A stretch of 64,000 bases of DNA from JAJFFW01 sp965263375 (GCA_965263375.1 OZ253669.1:2232001-2296000); one strand, 5' to 3'; positions 8,726 to 18,087 are shown, numbered from the stretch's first letter. Program-made: numbers and translations. The notes: generated by a model from the sequence alone, not told the origin.

Positions 8726-8745
8726 AGGCTTTGATTATGAAGCCT
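8726..8745 (-). terminator. Weak hairpin downstream of argE
   Basis: AGGCTT and AAGCCT form a six-base-pair inverted repeat with an eight-base loop, 30 bases past the argE stop. On the minus strand it is followed by TTAATAAGTTTTG, only a broken T-tract. It may be a weak terminator between argE and the methyltransferase gene. The rest of 8606-8775 shows nothing clear. Confidence 0.3.
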
Positions 8746-8775
8746 AACAAAAGCTTAGATCAAACGACAAAAATA

Positions 8776-9933
8776 TTATGAGCTAAGCCGGGTAATCAGT
8801 TTATTTAGAAAAACTGTCCCTTGGGAGAGTTGATCAATGCTTATAAACTCATTTGGTTGGTGCGCCTGGTCAATCGAACCTGGCCCGCAAATAACGGTTG
8901 AAAAGCCGCCAAGTTGGAACTGACCCGCCTCTGCCGCGTAAGAAACCACTTGTGTTGAATTACGTCCTGTTAAAGCTTTGACAAGATCCGCCGCCGGATT
9001 TTCTGGGGCGGGCGCTAGCGCAGGCGCATCGGTCATCTGTTCTATCTCTATCCGGCACCCAGCCGCTTTGGCGCGCATTTCCGCCTCTACCCCTGCTGCG
9101 TAGTCACGAAATTCCTCAACAACCTCGCCAGCCGTTTCGCCAGGAATAACCCGCAAATCAAAATCAAAGACACACTCGCCCGCCATAATATTAAGTTGCG
9201 AGCCGCCCTTGGCGACATTCACCGTTAGCGTCGAGTAAGGCGGATCAAACGGGCATTGCGGATCAGCGTTTTGCGCACGCGTTTCACGCATTTGCGTAAT
9301 TTTTACAATCAGCTTCGCAGCCGCCTCCACCGCAGATACGCCGCGATCTGTTTGGCTAGAGTGTGTCGTGTATCCACTAACGCGCACCCGAAATGACGCA
9401 ATACCTTTATGGCCGTCAATTACGCTCATCATTGTCGGCTCGCCAACAATCACAGCAGCTGGCGCGGGCATTTCTTTAGCTATTTGCTCAATCATAGAAG
9501 GCGCGCCTAAACAGCCCACCTCTTCGTCATAAGAAAGCGCAAAAATGATAGGACGTTTTAAATCGGCCGCGGCCATCTTCGGCGCCAACGATAGCCCAAT
9601 TGCGGAAAAAGCCTTCATATCGCAAGTGCCGCGACCATAGAGCTTTCCGTCTTTTTCCGTAACCGTAAAAGGATCCGTATCCCAATCTTGCCCGTCTATC
9701 GGCACAACATCGGTATGACCGGAAAGCACAACACCTCCCGCAACCTTTGGACCGATTAACCCATAAAGATTGGCCTTGGTATTATCCGCATTATAGACAC
9801 GGTGCGTTTCGGCGCCAAACTCATGCAAATAGGTCTCAACATCATCGATTAAATCCAAATTCGATTTCGATGAAGTCGTATCAAAAGCCACAAGACGTGA
9901 TAGCCATTCACGTTGCTCTTTAAGGTCTGTCAA
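8776..9933 (-). CDS. argE: Acetylornithine deacetylase, M20 metallopeptidase family
   Basis: A 385-residue cytoplasmic zinc hydrolase that removes acetate from N-acetylornithine in arginine synthesis. M20 metal and catalytic motifs: SGHTDVVPIDG, GRGTCDMKAF, ALSYDEEVGCLG, GEPT, and the C-terminal GPGSIDQAHQPNEFI. The dimerisation insert includes HKGIASFRVRVSGYTTHSS. The start is TTG at 9933, with GGGAG nine bases upstream. An ATG eight bases before it opens only a three-codon frame that ends at a TGA overlapping the TTG, a possible tiny translation-coupling leader. Other M20 deacylases such as succinyl-diaminopimelate desuccinylase are possible, but the motif spacing favours ArgE. Confidence 0.9.
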   Translation of the reverse strand: MTDLKEQREWLSRLVAFDTTSSKSNLDLIDDVETYLHEFGAETHRVYNADNTKANLYGLIGPKVAGGVVLSGHTDVVPIDGQDWDTDPFTVTEKDGKLYGRGTCDMKAFSAIGLSLAPKMAAADLKRPIIFALSYDEEVGCLGAPSMIEQIAKEMPAPAAVIVGEPTMMSVIDGHKGIASFRVRVSGYTTHSSQTDRGVSAVEAAAKLIVKITQMRETRAQNADPQCPFDPPYSTLTVNVAKGGSQLNIMAGECVFDFDLRVIPGETAGEVVEEFRDYAAGVEAEMRAKAAGCRIEIEQMTDAPALAPAPENPAADLVKALTGRNSTQVVSYAAEAGQFQLGGFSTVICGPGSIDQAHQPNEFISIDQLSQGTVFLNKLITRLSS

Positions 9934-9996
9934 AGCCGCATGCTCCCAAAAACAAGCGCATTTTATCTAGGATTATTGAGCTGTTTTCAAGCACTC

Positions 9997-11073
9997 TTAT
10001 CCAACGAGTACAAATGGCTCCAAGCCGGAAAGACGCATATCGCCAGTTTTTTCTGGCGGAATACGCGGGGAAAGATCTTTTACCCCTTGCGCAAATGCCT
10101 GGATATGAGGCGGCGTCGTCCCACAGCAGCCACCCACAATATTCAACAAACCGCTATCCGCCCACTCAACCAAGTGCTTCGCCATTGATTCTGGGGTCTC
10201 ATCATACTCGCCAAAAGCATTAGGCAAGCCCGCATTTGGATAAGCAGAAAGATAGCAATCAGCGACATTGGAAAGCTCAAGCACATAGGGACGCATTAAA
10301 TCCGGGCCAAGAGCGCAATTAATCCCTACCGACAATGGCTTAGTATGGGCGACGGACGCCCAAAATGCTTCCCCCGTTTGTCCAGACAAAGTACGACCAG
10401 ACTGATCAGTAATAGTAACGGAAAGCATAATCGGAATTTCAAATCCGAGATCGTCAAAAAGCTCCTTCACACCATATATCGCAGCTTTTGCATTTAACGT
10501 GTCAAAGATAGTCTCGATAAGGATCGTGTCAGCGCCGCCATCAATAAGGCCTTTAGCCGCCTCGCGATATGCCAATGCCAGTTCATCAAAATCGACATTA
10601 CGTTTTGAAGGATCATTTACATCTGGTGAAATTGAGGCTGTACGGTTTGTCGGCCCAATCGCGCCAGCTACAAAACGGGGACGGCCATCGCCAGTTTCCG
10701 CCGCATCAGCAGCAGCGCGTGCGATCTTGGCACCCACAACATTCAATTCAACAGCAAATTCTTCCATCCCATAGTCCGCTTGCGCAATGGTCGTGGCGGA
10801 AAAGGTGTTGGTTTCAACAATATCAGCACCAGCAGTGAAATAAGCATCGTGCATTTCACGAACGATGTGCGGCTGAGATAAGTTCAAAAGGTCGTTGTTC
10901 CCCTTAACGTCCTGACCCCAATCAGCAAAACGTTCCCCGCGATACCCCGCTTCATCAAGGTCATAGCCTTGAATAAATGTGCCAGCCGCGCCGTCTAAGA
11001 CAACTATCCGCTCTTTAAGCGCAGCTTTTAGGGCTTCAATCCGTTGCTCACGGCCGGGAAAGGGATCGGTCAT
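9997..11073 (-). CDS. metH: Homocysteine S-methyltransferase module of cobalamin-dependent methionine synthase (split MetH)
   Basis: A 358-residue stand-alone homocysteine-binding barrel equal to the N-terminal module of MetH. Visible features are VVLDGAAGTFIQGYDLDEAGYRGERF, NDLLNLSQPHIV, ETNTFSATTIAQADYG, and the zinc cysteines in GINCALGPD and GGCCGTTPPHI. The folate, cobalamin and reactivation modules are absent here. This is the known split arrangement in many alphaproteobacteria, where the second half is a separate gene. The ATG at 11073 has AAGGAG seven bases upstream. A perfect 20-bp palindrome lies 21-40 bases upstream of the ATG. It is followed 63 bases later by argE on the same strand. 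Confidence 0.92.
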   Translation of the reverse strand: MTDPFPGREQRIEALKAALKERIVVLDGAAGTFIQGYDLDEAGYRGERFADWGQDVKGNNDLLNLSQPHIVREMHDAYFTAGADIVETNTFSATTIAQADYGMEEFAVELNVVGAKIARAAADAAETGDGRPRFVAGAIGPTNRTASISPDVNDPSKRNVDFDELALAYREAAKGLIDGGADTILIETIFDTLNAKAAIYGVKELFDDLGFEIPIMLSVTITDQSGRTLSGQTGEAFWASVAHTKPLSVGINCALGPDLMRPYVLELSNVADCYLSAYPNAGLPNAFGEYDETPESMAKHLVEWADSGLLNIVGGCCGTTPPHIQAFAQGVKDLSPRIPPEKTGDMRLSGLEPFVLVG

Positions 11074-11093
11074 AGAAAACTCCTTTCCCGACG

Positions 11094-11113
11094 ATATAAA
11101 GATATCTTTATAT
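11094..11113. promoter_or_regulatory. Perfect 20-bp palindrome upstream of metH, candidate ArsR/SahR-type operator
   Basis: The half-site ATATAAAGAT is followed directly by its exact reverse complement, with no spacer, 21 bases before the metH start. ArsR-family repressors that sense S-adenosylhomocysteine or SAM (SahR-like) bind AT-rich palindromes of this look in front of methionine-cycle genes. That identification is inference from position and symmetry. Confidence 0.6.
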
Positions 11114-11150
11114 GTTTGCAACCACCTAAGGCGCTTTATGTGCCGCGCTT

Positions 11151-12143
11151 TTAGTTGACCTCCAAAAGCTCGACTTCAAAGACGAGCGCATCGTTTGGAC
11201 CAATGGCGCCGCCAGGGCGCGGCGTCTCCCCATATCCAAGCTTTGGATGAATAAACAGCCGGAATTTGTCGCCAGTACTCATTAATTGAAGCGCCTCAGT
11301 CCACCCAGCAATCACGCCGCCAACAGGAAACTCAGCTGGCGTGCCGCGCGAATAAGATGAGTCAAACTCAGTTCCATCAAGCAACGTGCCTTTATAATGG
11401 ACTTTTACTTTGCTGGCCTCGTTTGGTTTTGCCCCATCCTCAGCGCCCTTAACTAGAACTTCGTATTGAAGGCCGCTTTCAGTGGTGACAATCCCCTCTT
11501 TTTTACCATTCTCCGCCAGGAACTTTTCCGCCGCTTCAAGATTCTTTTGCGGGCTAACAACACCGACGAGGGAGATGTCATAAATCAGTGCTTCATTTGG
11601 ACCAATTGGACCAATGCCGCTTTCACCGAAGGCAAGCGTTGGCGGCACAAAAAAGCGATAATTATCGCCTGTACTCATTAATTGAAGCGCTTCAGCCCAC
11701 CAATTTGGCTTGATAAGCTTCATAGGCGCGCGCGCCGCCGCGCCGCGGCCACGCGCATAGGATGTGTCAAATTCTTTGCCGTCTTTAAAAGCGCCCGTAA
11801 AATTAAGATCAACGATATCATCCATCGTCGGCGTATCACCGCCCTTAGGTCCCTCATCCAAAATCAAATATTGTAATCCGCTTTCAGTGACGACCACGCC
11901 CTCTTTCTTAGCGTTTTCTTCAAGGAATTTTTCAGAGGCGATTAAATTCGCTTCGGCGAGCGCAGCCCGCTCTTCCTCGCTCATGGGCTTTTCTGCTTCT
12001 TCCACAGCAGCCACATCGTCGCCAGCTGGCGCCGCTGTTTCTTCTGTCTGTTTTGTCTCTTGCCCACCGCATGAGGTCAGCAAAAACGCAGCCGCTCCCA
12101 AAGCAGCCCAATTAAAAGAACGGTTAAAGGGCATAAAACCCAT
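11151..12143 (-). CDS. Lipoprotein with two FKBP-type peptidyl-prolyl isomerase domains
   Basis: A 330-residue lipoprotein. A short signal peptide ends in the lipobox LTSC (after NWAALGAAAFL), followed by a Glu/Ala-rich linker. Two homologous FKBP domains follow, at about residues 80-190 and 210-330. Each begins with 'GVV/IVTTESGLQY' and contains WAEALQLMSTGD or WTEALQLMSTGDKFRLFIHPKLGYGE. The second domain keeps the usual aromatic pocket (VHYKGTLLDGTEFDSSYSRG, VIAGW). The first has NWWAEALQLM and AFGESG, so it is more divergent and may be a chaperone rather than an isomerase. The start at 12143 has GGAG six bases upstream; earlier in-frame Met codons would bury the signal peptide. Cell envelope folding helper. 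Confidence 0.9.
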   Translation of the reverse strand: MGFMPFNRSFNWAALGAAAFLLTSCGGQETKQTEETAAPAGDDVAAVEEAEKPMSEEERAALAEANLIASEKFLEENAKKEGVVVTESGLQYLILDEGPKGGDTPTMDDIVDLNFTGAFKDGKEFDTSYARGRGAAARAPMKLIKPNWWAEALQLMSTGDNYRFFVPPTLAFGESGIGPIGPNEALIYDISLVGVVSPQKNLEAAEKFLAENGKKEGIVTTESGLQYEVLVKGAEDGAKPNEASKVKVHYKGTLLDGTEFDSSYSRGTPAEFPVGGVIAGWTEALQLMSTGDKFRLFIHPKLGYGETPRPGGAIGPNDALVFEVELLEVN

Positions 12144-12312
12144 AAACATCTCCATCATCACCAAGTGCGGATCTGCGCACATTATGTGCGGCCACATGGC
12201 CCGCACTCTAAACAGTATCATCTAAAATTAAAGCGTGGATTTATGACCATCAAATAATATTGATGATAAAGTCGCGCTTGAGATTTTACGGGCTCTCCGT
12301 TAGACCCGCCGG

Positions 12313-14130
12313 ATGGCCGCGCCACTTTTAACTCTCTCAAACATCAAGCTGACTTTTGGCGGCGATCCCTTGCTCGATGGCGCATCATTGATGGTCCACG
12401 AACGAGATCGAATTGCCTTGGTTGGCCGCAATGGTTCTGGCAAATCGACCCTATTAAAAGTTGCTGCAGGTCTTGTTGAACAAGATGCCGGTCTTCGCAC
12501 GCTAAATAGCGGCGCCACGGCTGGCTATCTGATGCAAGAACCCGACTTGTCTGGATTTGAAAATGTCGGCGCCTATGTAACCGATGCACTAACCGACGCC
12601 CATGAGATCGCCGCCGCACGGCGCACAATGGAAGCGCTGCAAATTGATCCCACCGCCGCGCCTGTCGCTTTATCTGGCGGAGAAACACGCCGCGCCGCCA
12701 TCGCAAAGCTATTTGCCCTTGAACCTGATATCTTGTTGTTGGATGAGCCGACAAACCATTTGGACCTACCTGCGATTTCCTGGCTAGAAGAAAATTTGCG
12801 CAGCACACGGTCAGCCATGGTCGTTATTTCGCACGATCGCGCATTTTTAGAAGCAATCACCACACAAACTGTTTGGATTGACCGAGGCGACACGCGCACC
12901 TTAAACAAGGGCTTTGGCGCTTTTGAAGCATGGCGTGATGAATTACTAGAAGAAGAAGCACGCAACGCCCATAAACTAGACCGCAAAATCGCCGCAGAAG
13001 AAGACTGGGTCCGTTATGGCGTGACCGCACGGCGTAAACGAAATGTGCGGCGCTTAAAAGAACTCAGCAATCTGCGCCAACAAAAACAAGAAGCACGCAA
13101 AGTACAAGGCAGTGTTTCATTTTCTGTCGCCGAAGGGGCGAATGCTGGCAAACAGGTTATTATTGCGGACAATATTTCCAAAAGCTTCGGCGATAAAAAA
13201 ATCGTAGACGGATTTTCGATTAAAATCGCAAGGGGCGACCGCATCGGACTTGTCGGTCCAAATGGCGCAGGCAAAACAACGCTTTTAAAATTGCTTACCG
13301 GCTTACTTGCCCCAGACGAAGGAACAATCACGCTTGGCGCGAACCTACAGATTTTAACACTTGATCAAAGACGCGAAAGCCTAACAGATGATATGCGCGT
13401 CGCTGATGCTATTACAGATGGACGCGGCGATTGGGTCACCATTGGCGAGCAAAAAAAGCACGTATCGACCTATTTAAAAGACTTTCTTTTCACGGAAGAA
13501 CAATGGCGGACCCCCGTGGGAGCTCTTTCTGGAGGAGAGCGCGGACGCCTTGCCCTTGCGGCGGCCCTGGCAAAACCATCCAATCTATTAATTCTGGACG
13601 AGCCGACCAATGACCTCGACCTTGAAACACTAGAATTGTTAGAGGAAACGCTAAGCGATTATCCAGGCACCCTTCTTTTAGTCAGTCACGATCGCCGCTT
13701 CTTAGACCGTCTTGTGACGAGCGTCATTACGACTGACCCCAGTGAAAAACCAGGGGGCTGGTTGGAATATGCCGGCGGCTATGAAGATATGCTCGCCCAA
13801 CGGGGAAAAGCGCCTGGCAGCAAGGCAAAACTAGCAAAACCGCGCACCAGCGATAAAAATAATGAAAAAAAAGCGCAGCCCAAAAACTCAACTGCGAAAC
13901 TAAGCTACAAAGAAAAATACGCCCTCGAACAATTGCCGAAGGAAATAGCGACGCTGGAAGAAAAAATCAACGCCTCCACAGCCTCGTTGGAAGACCCAGC
14001 TCTTTTTGAAAAAGACCCAGAACGATTTGAAGCCACCGCAAAAGCCTTAGAAAAAGACAGCTTGCGCCTTGAAAAAGCTGAAGAAGAATGGCTTGCTCTG
14101 GAAATGAAGCGGGAAGAAATTGAGGGCTAG
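12313..14130 (+). CDS. uup: ABC-F family ATPase, Uup type
   Basis: A 605-residue soluble protein with two ABC domains and no membrane part. Domain 1: Walker A GRNGSGKST, signature LSGGE, Walker B DILLLDEPTNHLDL. The ABC-F linker with basic residues is KLDRKIAAEEDWVRYGVTARRKRNVRRLKEL. Domain 2: GPNGAGKTT, LSGGERGRL, LLILDEPTNDLDL. A C-terminal Lys/Glu-rich coiled coil (about 525-605) is the Uup DNA-binding-type tail. ABC-F proteins act on ribosomes; Uup is also linked to transposon excision and replication-fork stability. The ATG at 12313 lacks a strong Shine-Dalgarno. It converges with the nitroreductase gene, 17 bases apart. Confidence 0.93.
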   Translation: MAAPLLTLSNIKLTFGGDPLLDGASLMVHERDRIALVGRNGSGKSTLLKVAAGLVEQDAGLRTLNSGATAGYLMQEPDLSGFENVGAYVTDALTDAHEIAAARRTMEALQIDPTAAPVALSGGETRRAAIAKLFALEPDILLLDEPTNHLDLPAISWLEENLRSTRSAMVVISHDRAFLEAITTQTVWIDRGDTRTLNKGFGAFEAWRDELLEEEARNAHKLDRKIAAEEDWVRYGVTARRKRNVRRLKELSNLRQQKQEARKVQGSVSFSVAEGANAGKQVIIADNISKSFGDKKIVDGFSIKIARGDRIGLVGPNGAGKTTLLKLLTGLLAPDEGTITLGANLQILTLDQRRESLTDDMRVADAITDGRGDWVTIGEQKKHVSTYLKDFLFTEEQWRTPVGALSGGERGRLALAAALAKPSNLLILDEPTNDLDLETLELLEETLSDYPGTLLLVSHDRRFLDRLVTSVITTDPSEKPGGWLEYAGGYEDMLAQRGKAPGSKAKLAKPRTSDKNNEKKAQPKNSTAKLSYKEKYALEQLPKEIATLEEKINASTASLEDPALFEKDPERFEATAKALEKDSLRLEKAEEEWLALEMKREEIEG

Positions 14131-14147
14131 CGCGTCCTAAACGCTAT

Positions 14148-14822
14148 TTAGAAGCCCTTAAATTGCGCAATTTCATCCACTTGCGCGCGCTTGGAACGTA
14201 ATTGGTTTACCGGTGCGCTTTTATCCGGACGACCGAGCGCCATACCGCAGTAAATAACTGATTTTTCTGACAAACCAAAATGAGCGTGCAAAGACTTTCG
14301 CACCATTCCCCACGCTTCTTGCATACAGGTTCCATAACCGCGGCTATGGGCGGTTAGAGCCAAAGTCTGCATAAACATACCAAGATGGGCCCATTGTCCC
14401 CGTCCCATATCACGATCAATAACAAAGAATACGCCGATAGGCGCATCAAAAAATGTATAATTCCGCGCCAAATGCTGATAGCGCGCCGCCTTATCTTCAC
14501 GGCCAATTCCTAAAAGCGCATACATCTCCTCCCCCACCTGATAACGGCGGGTGCGATAAGGGTCCCACAAATGTTCAGGATAGATTGGATATTCATCCGC
14601 TTCCCCGCCCGGGTTTTCCATCAAAGTCTTTTGCGCCAGATCTGTAACAGCTTGCTTTTCCTCGCCCGCAAGAACAATAACTTTCCAGGGCTGTAAATTG
14701 CCACCCGATGGCGACCACCGCGCTATTTCTAACAGTTCACGCACTTCAGCTTCGCTGACAGTTTCCTTCAAAAAGGATCGTATAGAAATCCGATCTTTAA
14801 TGCTCGCTTCAAGATCCGCCAT
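14148..14822 (-). CDS. Nitroreductase family flavoprotein
   Basis: A 224-residue NAD(P)H-dependent FMN enzyme (PF00881). FMN-binding cues are DRISIRSFL near the N-terminus, ARWSPSGGNLQPWKVIVL, and a C-terminal ALGRPDKSAPVNQLRSKRAQVDEI. QWAHLGMFMQTLALTAHSRGYGTCMQEAW is the family's core helix. The start at 14822 has GGAAGG upstream; an earlier in-frame Met at 14882 would add 20 unconserved residues. The physiological substrate of such proteins is seldom known. Confidence 0.9.
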   Translation of the reverse strand: MADLEASIKDRISIRSFLKETVSEAEVRELLEIARWSPSGGNLQPWKVIVLAGEEKQAVTDLAQKTLMENPGGEADEYPIYPEHLWDPYRTRRYQVGEEMYALLGIGREDKAARYQHLARNYTFFDAPIGVFFVIDRDMGRGQWAHLGMFMQTLALTAHSRGYGTCMQEAWGMVRKSLHAHFGLSEKSVIYCGMALGRPDKSAPVNQLRSKRAQVDEIAQFKGF

Positions 14823-14968
14823 TATGACCTTCCTTTTTCCCGCTCCCCCCCATTCATCACGGCGCAAAACCGTTTTTGGCAATAGAAGGGATTTAGTTTT
14901 AAGGCTTCTTATAACTTAATGAAAACTTAAAATTTAGCCGAATAACTGACCATGAAGGGACGTATAAT

Positions 14969-14982
14969 TTGATTCAAATCAC
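14969..14982. promoter_or_regulatory. FNR/CRP-family-like site in the 14823-15160 intergenic region
   Basis: TTGAT, four bases, ATCAC: nine of ten bases of the FNR consensus TTGAT-N4-ATCAA. It lies between the divergent nitroreductase and hybrid-kinase genes, about 180 bases before the kinase start and 147 from the nitroreductase start. Otherwise this 338-base gap is AT-rich and shows no gene. Confidence 0.3.
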
Positions 14983-15160
14983 AGCTATGTTAACAATATA
15001 AACCTATGATTTTGCATCGCACAATTTACAACCTTTTCAACTGTCACCATTTGAATAGAATCTATATTCTTATTGGTTTTTAGCGCATTGTTCAGCGCAT
15101 TATTAAGTGATCATTTAAACTTCGAAGATACCCGTATTCTTACTTAGGTAGGGTATATTC

Positions 15161-17047
15161 ATGACTAAGAACGCAACCGCGCTGCGTAGTCTTTTTCGCC
15201 GACGCTACATTATTGGCCTGTTGCTTTTGGCTGGGCTCGCTTGCGCCTCTCTATACGTCAACCACAAACAAACTTCCCGGCAGGCTGGTCGGGCTGAATT
15301 GGTTAATCTTGCTTCAACACAAAAAGCGCTGAGCCAACGCATTTCGTTTTTCGCAAACGCCCTTGCAACGACTGACAACCCATCAGACCGCGCCACCCTG
15401 AAAGCTGAGCTTAGTGAAGCAATTCAACAAATGCGGCGAGCGCATGATGTGCTTTCCGGTGAGGCGGATATTTCAAACACCGTCCGTAAAAAACTGAGCA
15501 CGGTGAATGAGATTTATTTCAATGAATACTCACCGTTTGATAAAGAAGTTAAAGCCTTTTTAAAAAGCGCCGAGGCTGTTCTTTCTGCTAATCAAAGCAA
15601 TACCCATAGCGATGAAATTGATCTGAGCGAGATTAACCTCCTCGGTATTCATACCGTCATGCAAACACATGATGTCATTACGCGCATCATCGCCTATGAG
15701 ACAGAGGAGGAAATTGTTCATGCGAAAATTATCCAAACAATTTTCATCGGCCTCATCTTACTTTTCTTAATTTTAGAAAGCCTTTGGATTTTCGAACCGA
15801 TGGGGCAACGCATCGAAGAAAGTATTCGCAAGTCGGAACAATCTGAAGAGCTGGCGCGCTCAGAAGCTAATCGCGCAAGAATTGCAAATGAGGCAAAATC
15901 AAATTTCTTGCGGGTGATGAGTCACGAGCTGCGTACACCATTAAACGCCGTTATCGGAATGTCTGAGTTACTAAAAGGCTCCAACCTCGATAACAAACAA
16001 ACTGGCTATGTCGGCCATATTTGGAGCGCTGGACAGCATATGCTTTCCCTAGCAAACGATATCCTCACGATTAATCAAGACGCAGCAGGCAAATTACGAA
16101 TAGAAACGGCTCCAGGTGACCTCGCCAAAGAAATCAACAGCGTTGTTGGCATGCTAAAGCCAAAGGCCCATGAAAATGGTCTTGCCCTTACTATGGAAAT
16201 TGACCCTAATCTTGACGGCTTATACGAGATGGACGCTCAACGCCTGCGCCAGGTATTAATCAATTTAATTGGCAATGCGATTAAATTCACAGAACACGGA
16301 AGCGTTATCGTAAAGGCCAAAAAATCATTTGAAACTTCCAATAATGGTTCTGTCGGCATCGAGATCCGTGTCTTCGACACGGGTGTCGGCATCGCCCCAA
16401 GTAAACAAGAAATTATCTTTGAAGAGTTTGAACAAGCCCATAAATTTAGCGAACGCTCCCATGGCGGCGCTGGCTTAGGACTTTCCATCAGTAAAAAAAT
16501 AATTGCCGCAATGCAGGGTGAGCTTAGCCTTGAAAACTCGTCGGCCGCAGGCAGTACATTTTTAATAAAACTATCCCTTGCCCGCAGCAATCAAGCAACA
16601 ACTCAGGAAAATAACGCCAAAACCGCTTCTTCTAAAGAGCCTTCACAAGCCTCTAGTGAAGATCAAATGAAAGTGCTTGTTGTTGACGACAATGCCGCCA
16701 ATCGGCTTATTGCATCAGCTTTTCTTAAAAAGGCGGGTTATCAAGTAGTATTGGCCGAAAATGGCGAACAAGCTGTTAGCGCCTGCTCAACCGATGATGC
16801 AATTTCTATGATATTTATGGATATTGAAATGCCCGTAATGAACGGCATTCAAGCCACCCGCGCCCTTCGAAACCAAGGATACAATGAAGAGCGTATGCCG
16901 ATTGTTGCCCTTACAGCCCATGTATTAGGTGAGGACTTAGACAAGCTAGTGTCAGATGGGTTTAATGAAGTGCTTCGCAAACCCGTCAGTGAACAATCGA
17001 TCCTGTCGTGCGCCCAAAAATTCTCGCAAAACGCAATAGCGGCATAG
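15161..17047 (+). CDS. Hybrid sensor histidine kinase with PilJ/NarX-like periplasmic domain and receiver
   Basis: A 628-residue inner-membrane sensor. There is one helix at about 15-33 and a second at about 189-211. The periplasmic region between begins with ELVNLASTQKALSQR, like the P-box of PilJ/NarX-type sensors. A coiled linker leads to the HisKA box FLRVMSHELRTPLN (His255) and the HATPase motifs NLIGNAIKFTEHG, DTGVGIA and GGAGLGLSISKKI. A C-terminal receiver (from about 505) has VDDN and the acceptor in IFMDIEMPVMNG. No cytoplasmic PAS is seen. It is followed after 15 bases by a PstS-like binding protein, which suggests that the periplasmic protein presents a ligand to this kinase. Phosphate or phosphate ester sensing is inferred from that partner and the nearby phytase locus. 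Confidence 0.9.
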   Translation: MTKNATALRSLFRRRYIIGLLLLAGLACASLYVNHKQTSRQAGRAELVNLASTQKALSQRISFFANALATTDNPSDRATLKAELSEAIQQMRRAHDVLSGEADISNTVRKKLSTVNEIYFNEYSPFDKEVKAFLKSAEAVLSANQSNTHSDEIDLSEINLLGIHTVMQTHDVITRIIAYETEEEIVHAKIIQTIFIGLILLFLILESLWIFEPMGQRIEESIRKSEQSEELARSEANRARIANEAKSNFLRVMSHELRTPLNAVIGMSELLKGSNLDNKQTGYVGHIWSAGQHMLSLANDILTINQDAAGKLRIETAPGDLAKEINSVVGMLKPKAHENGLALTMEIDPNLDGLYEMDAQRLRQVLINLIGNAIKFTEHGSVIVKAKKSFETSNNGSVGIEIRVFDTGVGIAPSKQEIIFEEFEQAHKFSERSHGGAGLGLSISKKIIAAMQGELSLENSSAAGSTFLIKLSLARSNQATTQENNAKTASSKEPSQASSEDQMKVLVVDDNAANRLIASAFLKKAGYQVVLAENGEQAVSACSTDDAISMIFMDIEMPVMNGIQATRALRNQGYNEERMPIVALTAHVLGEDLDKLVSDGFNEVLRKPVSEQSILSCAQKFSQNAIAA

Positions 17048-17062
17048 GGACGGAGTATTATT

Positions 17063-18058
17063 ATGAAACGCAATACTCAAAAACGCGCTCTGATACTCTC
17101 TTTGGTAAGCAGTGCGGCCGTCTTTTCTAGTGCAGGCGAATGCGCCCAAAATGTGACTAAAATTGTTGGGTCTTCTACTGTCTCAAAGTTTGCAACCATC
17201 GCTCAACAGAATTTAGCAAAGAAAAATGTAAACGTTATTATAGAAACCACAGGGACACGCGGCGGTTTCTCTCTTTTTTGCTCCAGCCAAGATGCTAACT
17301 TCGCCCCTATTTCCCTTGCCTCACGGAAAATCACCGATGAAGAACTGTCCTCCTGTCGCGAAAAGGGAAATACACAGATTGAAGAACACAATCTAGGACG
17401 CAGCGGTGTTGTAATTGCACAAAAAAAATCCAGACGTCCTTTTCACTTAACGCGCAAAGATCTTTTCTTAGCCCTTGCCGCGCAAACTCCAATCAGCGAC
17501 ACGGACTGCACGCTTGAGCCAAACCCCCGTCGGCGTTGGCGCGAAATTTCACCACATCACCCAAACACAAACATACGTGTTTTTGGACCGCCCCTCACCT
17601 CCGGCACGCGAGCGTCTTTCATCGATCTCGCCATCGCGAAAGGCGCGCTGCAAATTCCTTGTATGAAATCATTAAAAAAAGACGACCCAGCTGCGTTCAA
17701 AAAAGCGATTTCCTCCCTTCGCTCCGACGGCGCTTGGGTCGATGCCGGCGAAAATGACAGTGTGTTATTGGTCGCGATCGAACGAATGCCGCAAGCTCTC
17801 GGGGTTATCGGCTATCCGGTATATTCATCAAAGACTGAAAAACTATCAGCGGCGACGATCGAAGGAATTAAACCAGATCCCTCCAGCATCTCAAGCGGCG
17901 CTTATAGCCTATCAAGAATATTAAGGGTTTACTCAAAACCTGACGCACTATCGCAAAATACTGATGCGCGCGCATTTATTGAAGAAATTACAAGCCCTAA
18001 AGCTATTGGCGTTGATGGATATTTAAAAGAGCACGGATTAATTCCGTTTACAGAATAA
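17063..18058 (+). CDS. PstS-like periplasmic substrate-binding protein
   Basis: A 331-residue periplasmic solute-binding protein. An N-terminal signal peptide ends near SSAGECA. It is followed by the PstS-family opening VTKIVGSSTVSKFATIAQQNL and the anion-binding pocket ETTGTRGGFSLFC, which has the TGxxxGF pattern of phosphate-binding proteins. A later GPPLTSGTRASFIDLAI matches the second PstS 'SGTR' loop, and GVIGYPVYSS matches the GYxxY segment. No pstCAB genes are near. It follows the hybrid kinase gene by 15 bases, so it is more likely a sensory subunit than a transporter subunit. Confidence 0.85.
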   Translation: MKRNTQKRALILSLVSSAAVFSSAGECAQNVTKIVGSSTVSKFATIAQQNLAKKNVNVIIETTGTRGGFSLFCSSQDANFAPISLASRKITDEELSSCREKGNTQIEEHNLGRSGVVIAQKKSRRPFHLTRKDLFLALAAQTPISDTDCTLEPNPRRRWREISPHHPNTNIRVFGPPLTSGTRASFIDLAIAKGALQIPCMKSLKKDDPAAFKKAISSLRSDGAWVDAGENDSVLLVAIERMPQALGVIGYPVYSSKTEKLSAATIEGIKPDPSSISSGAYSLSRILRVYSKPDALSQNTDARAFIEEITSPKAIGVDGYLKEHGLIPFTE

Positions 18059-18087
18059 TATCACTCTTGTATATTTGCAATCGCCCA

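Noticed and set aside
12344..12808. Long minus-strand frames inside uup
   Set aside because: Shadow of the Uup coding frame, which has both complete ATPase motifs sets.
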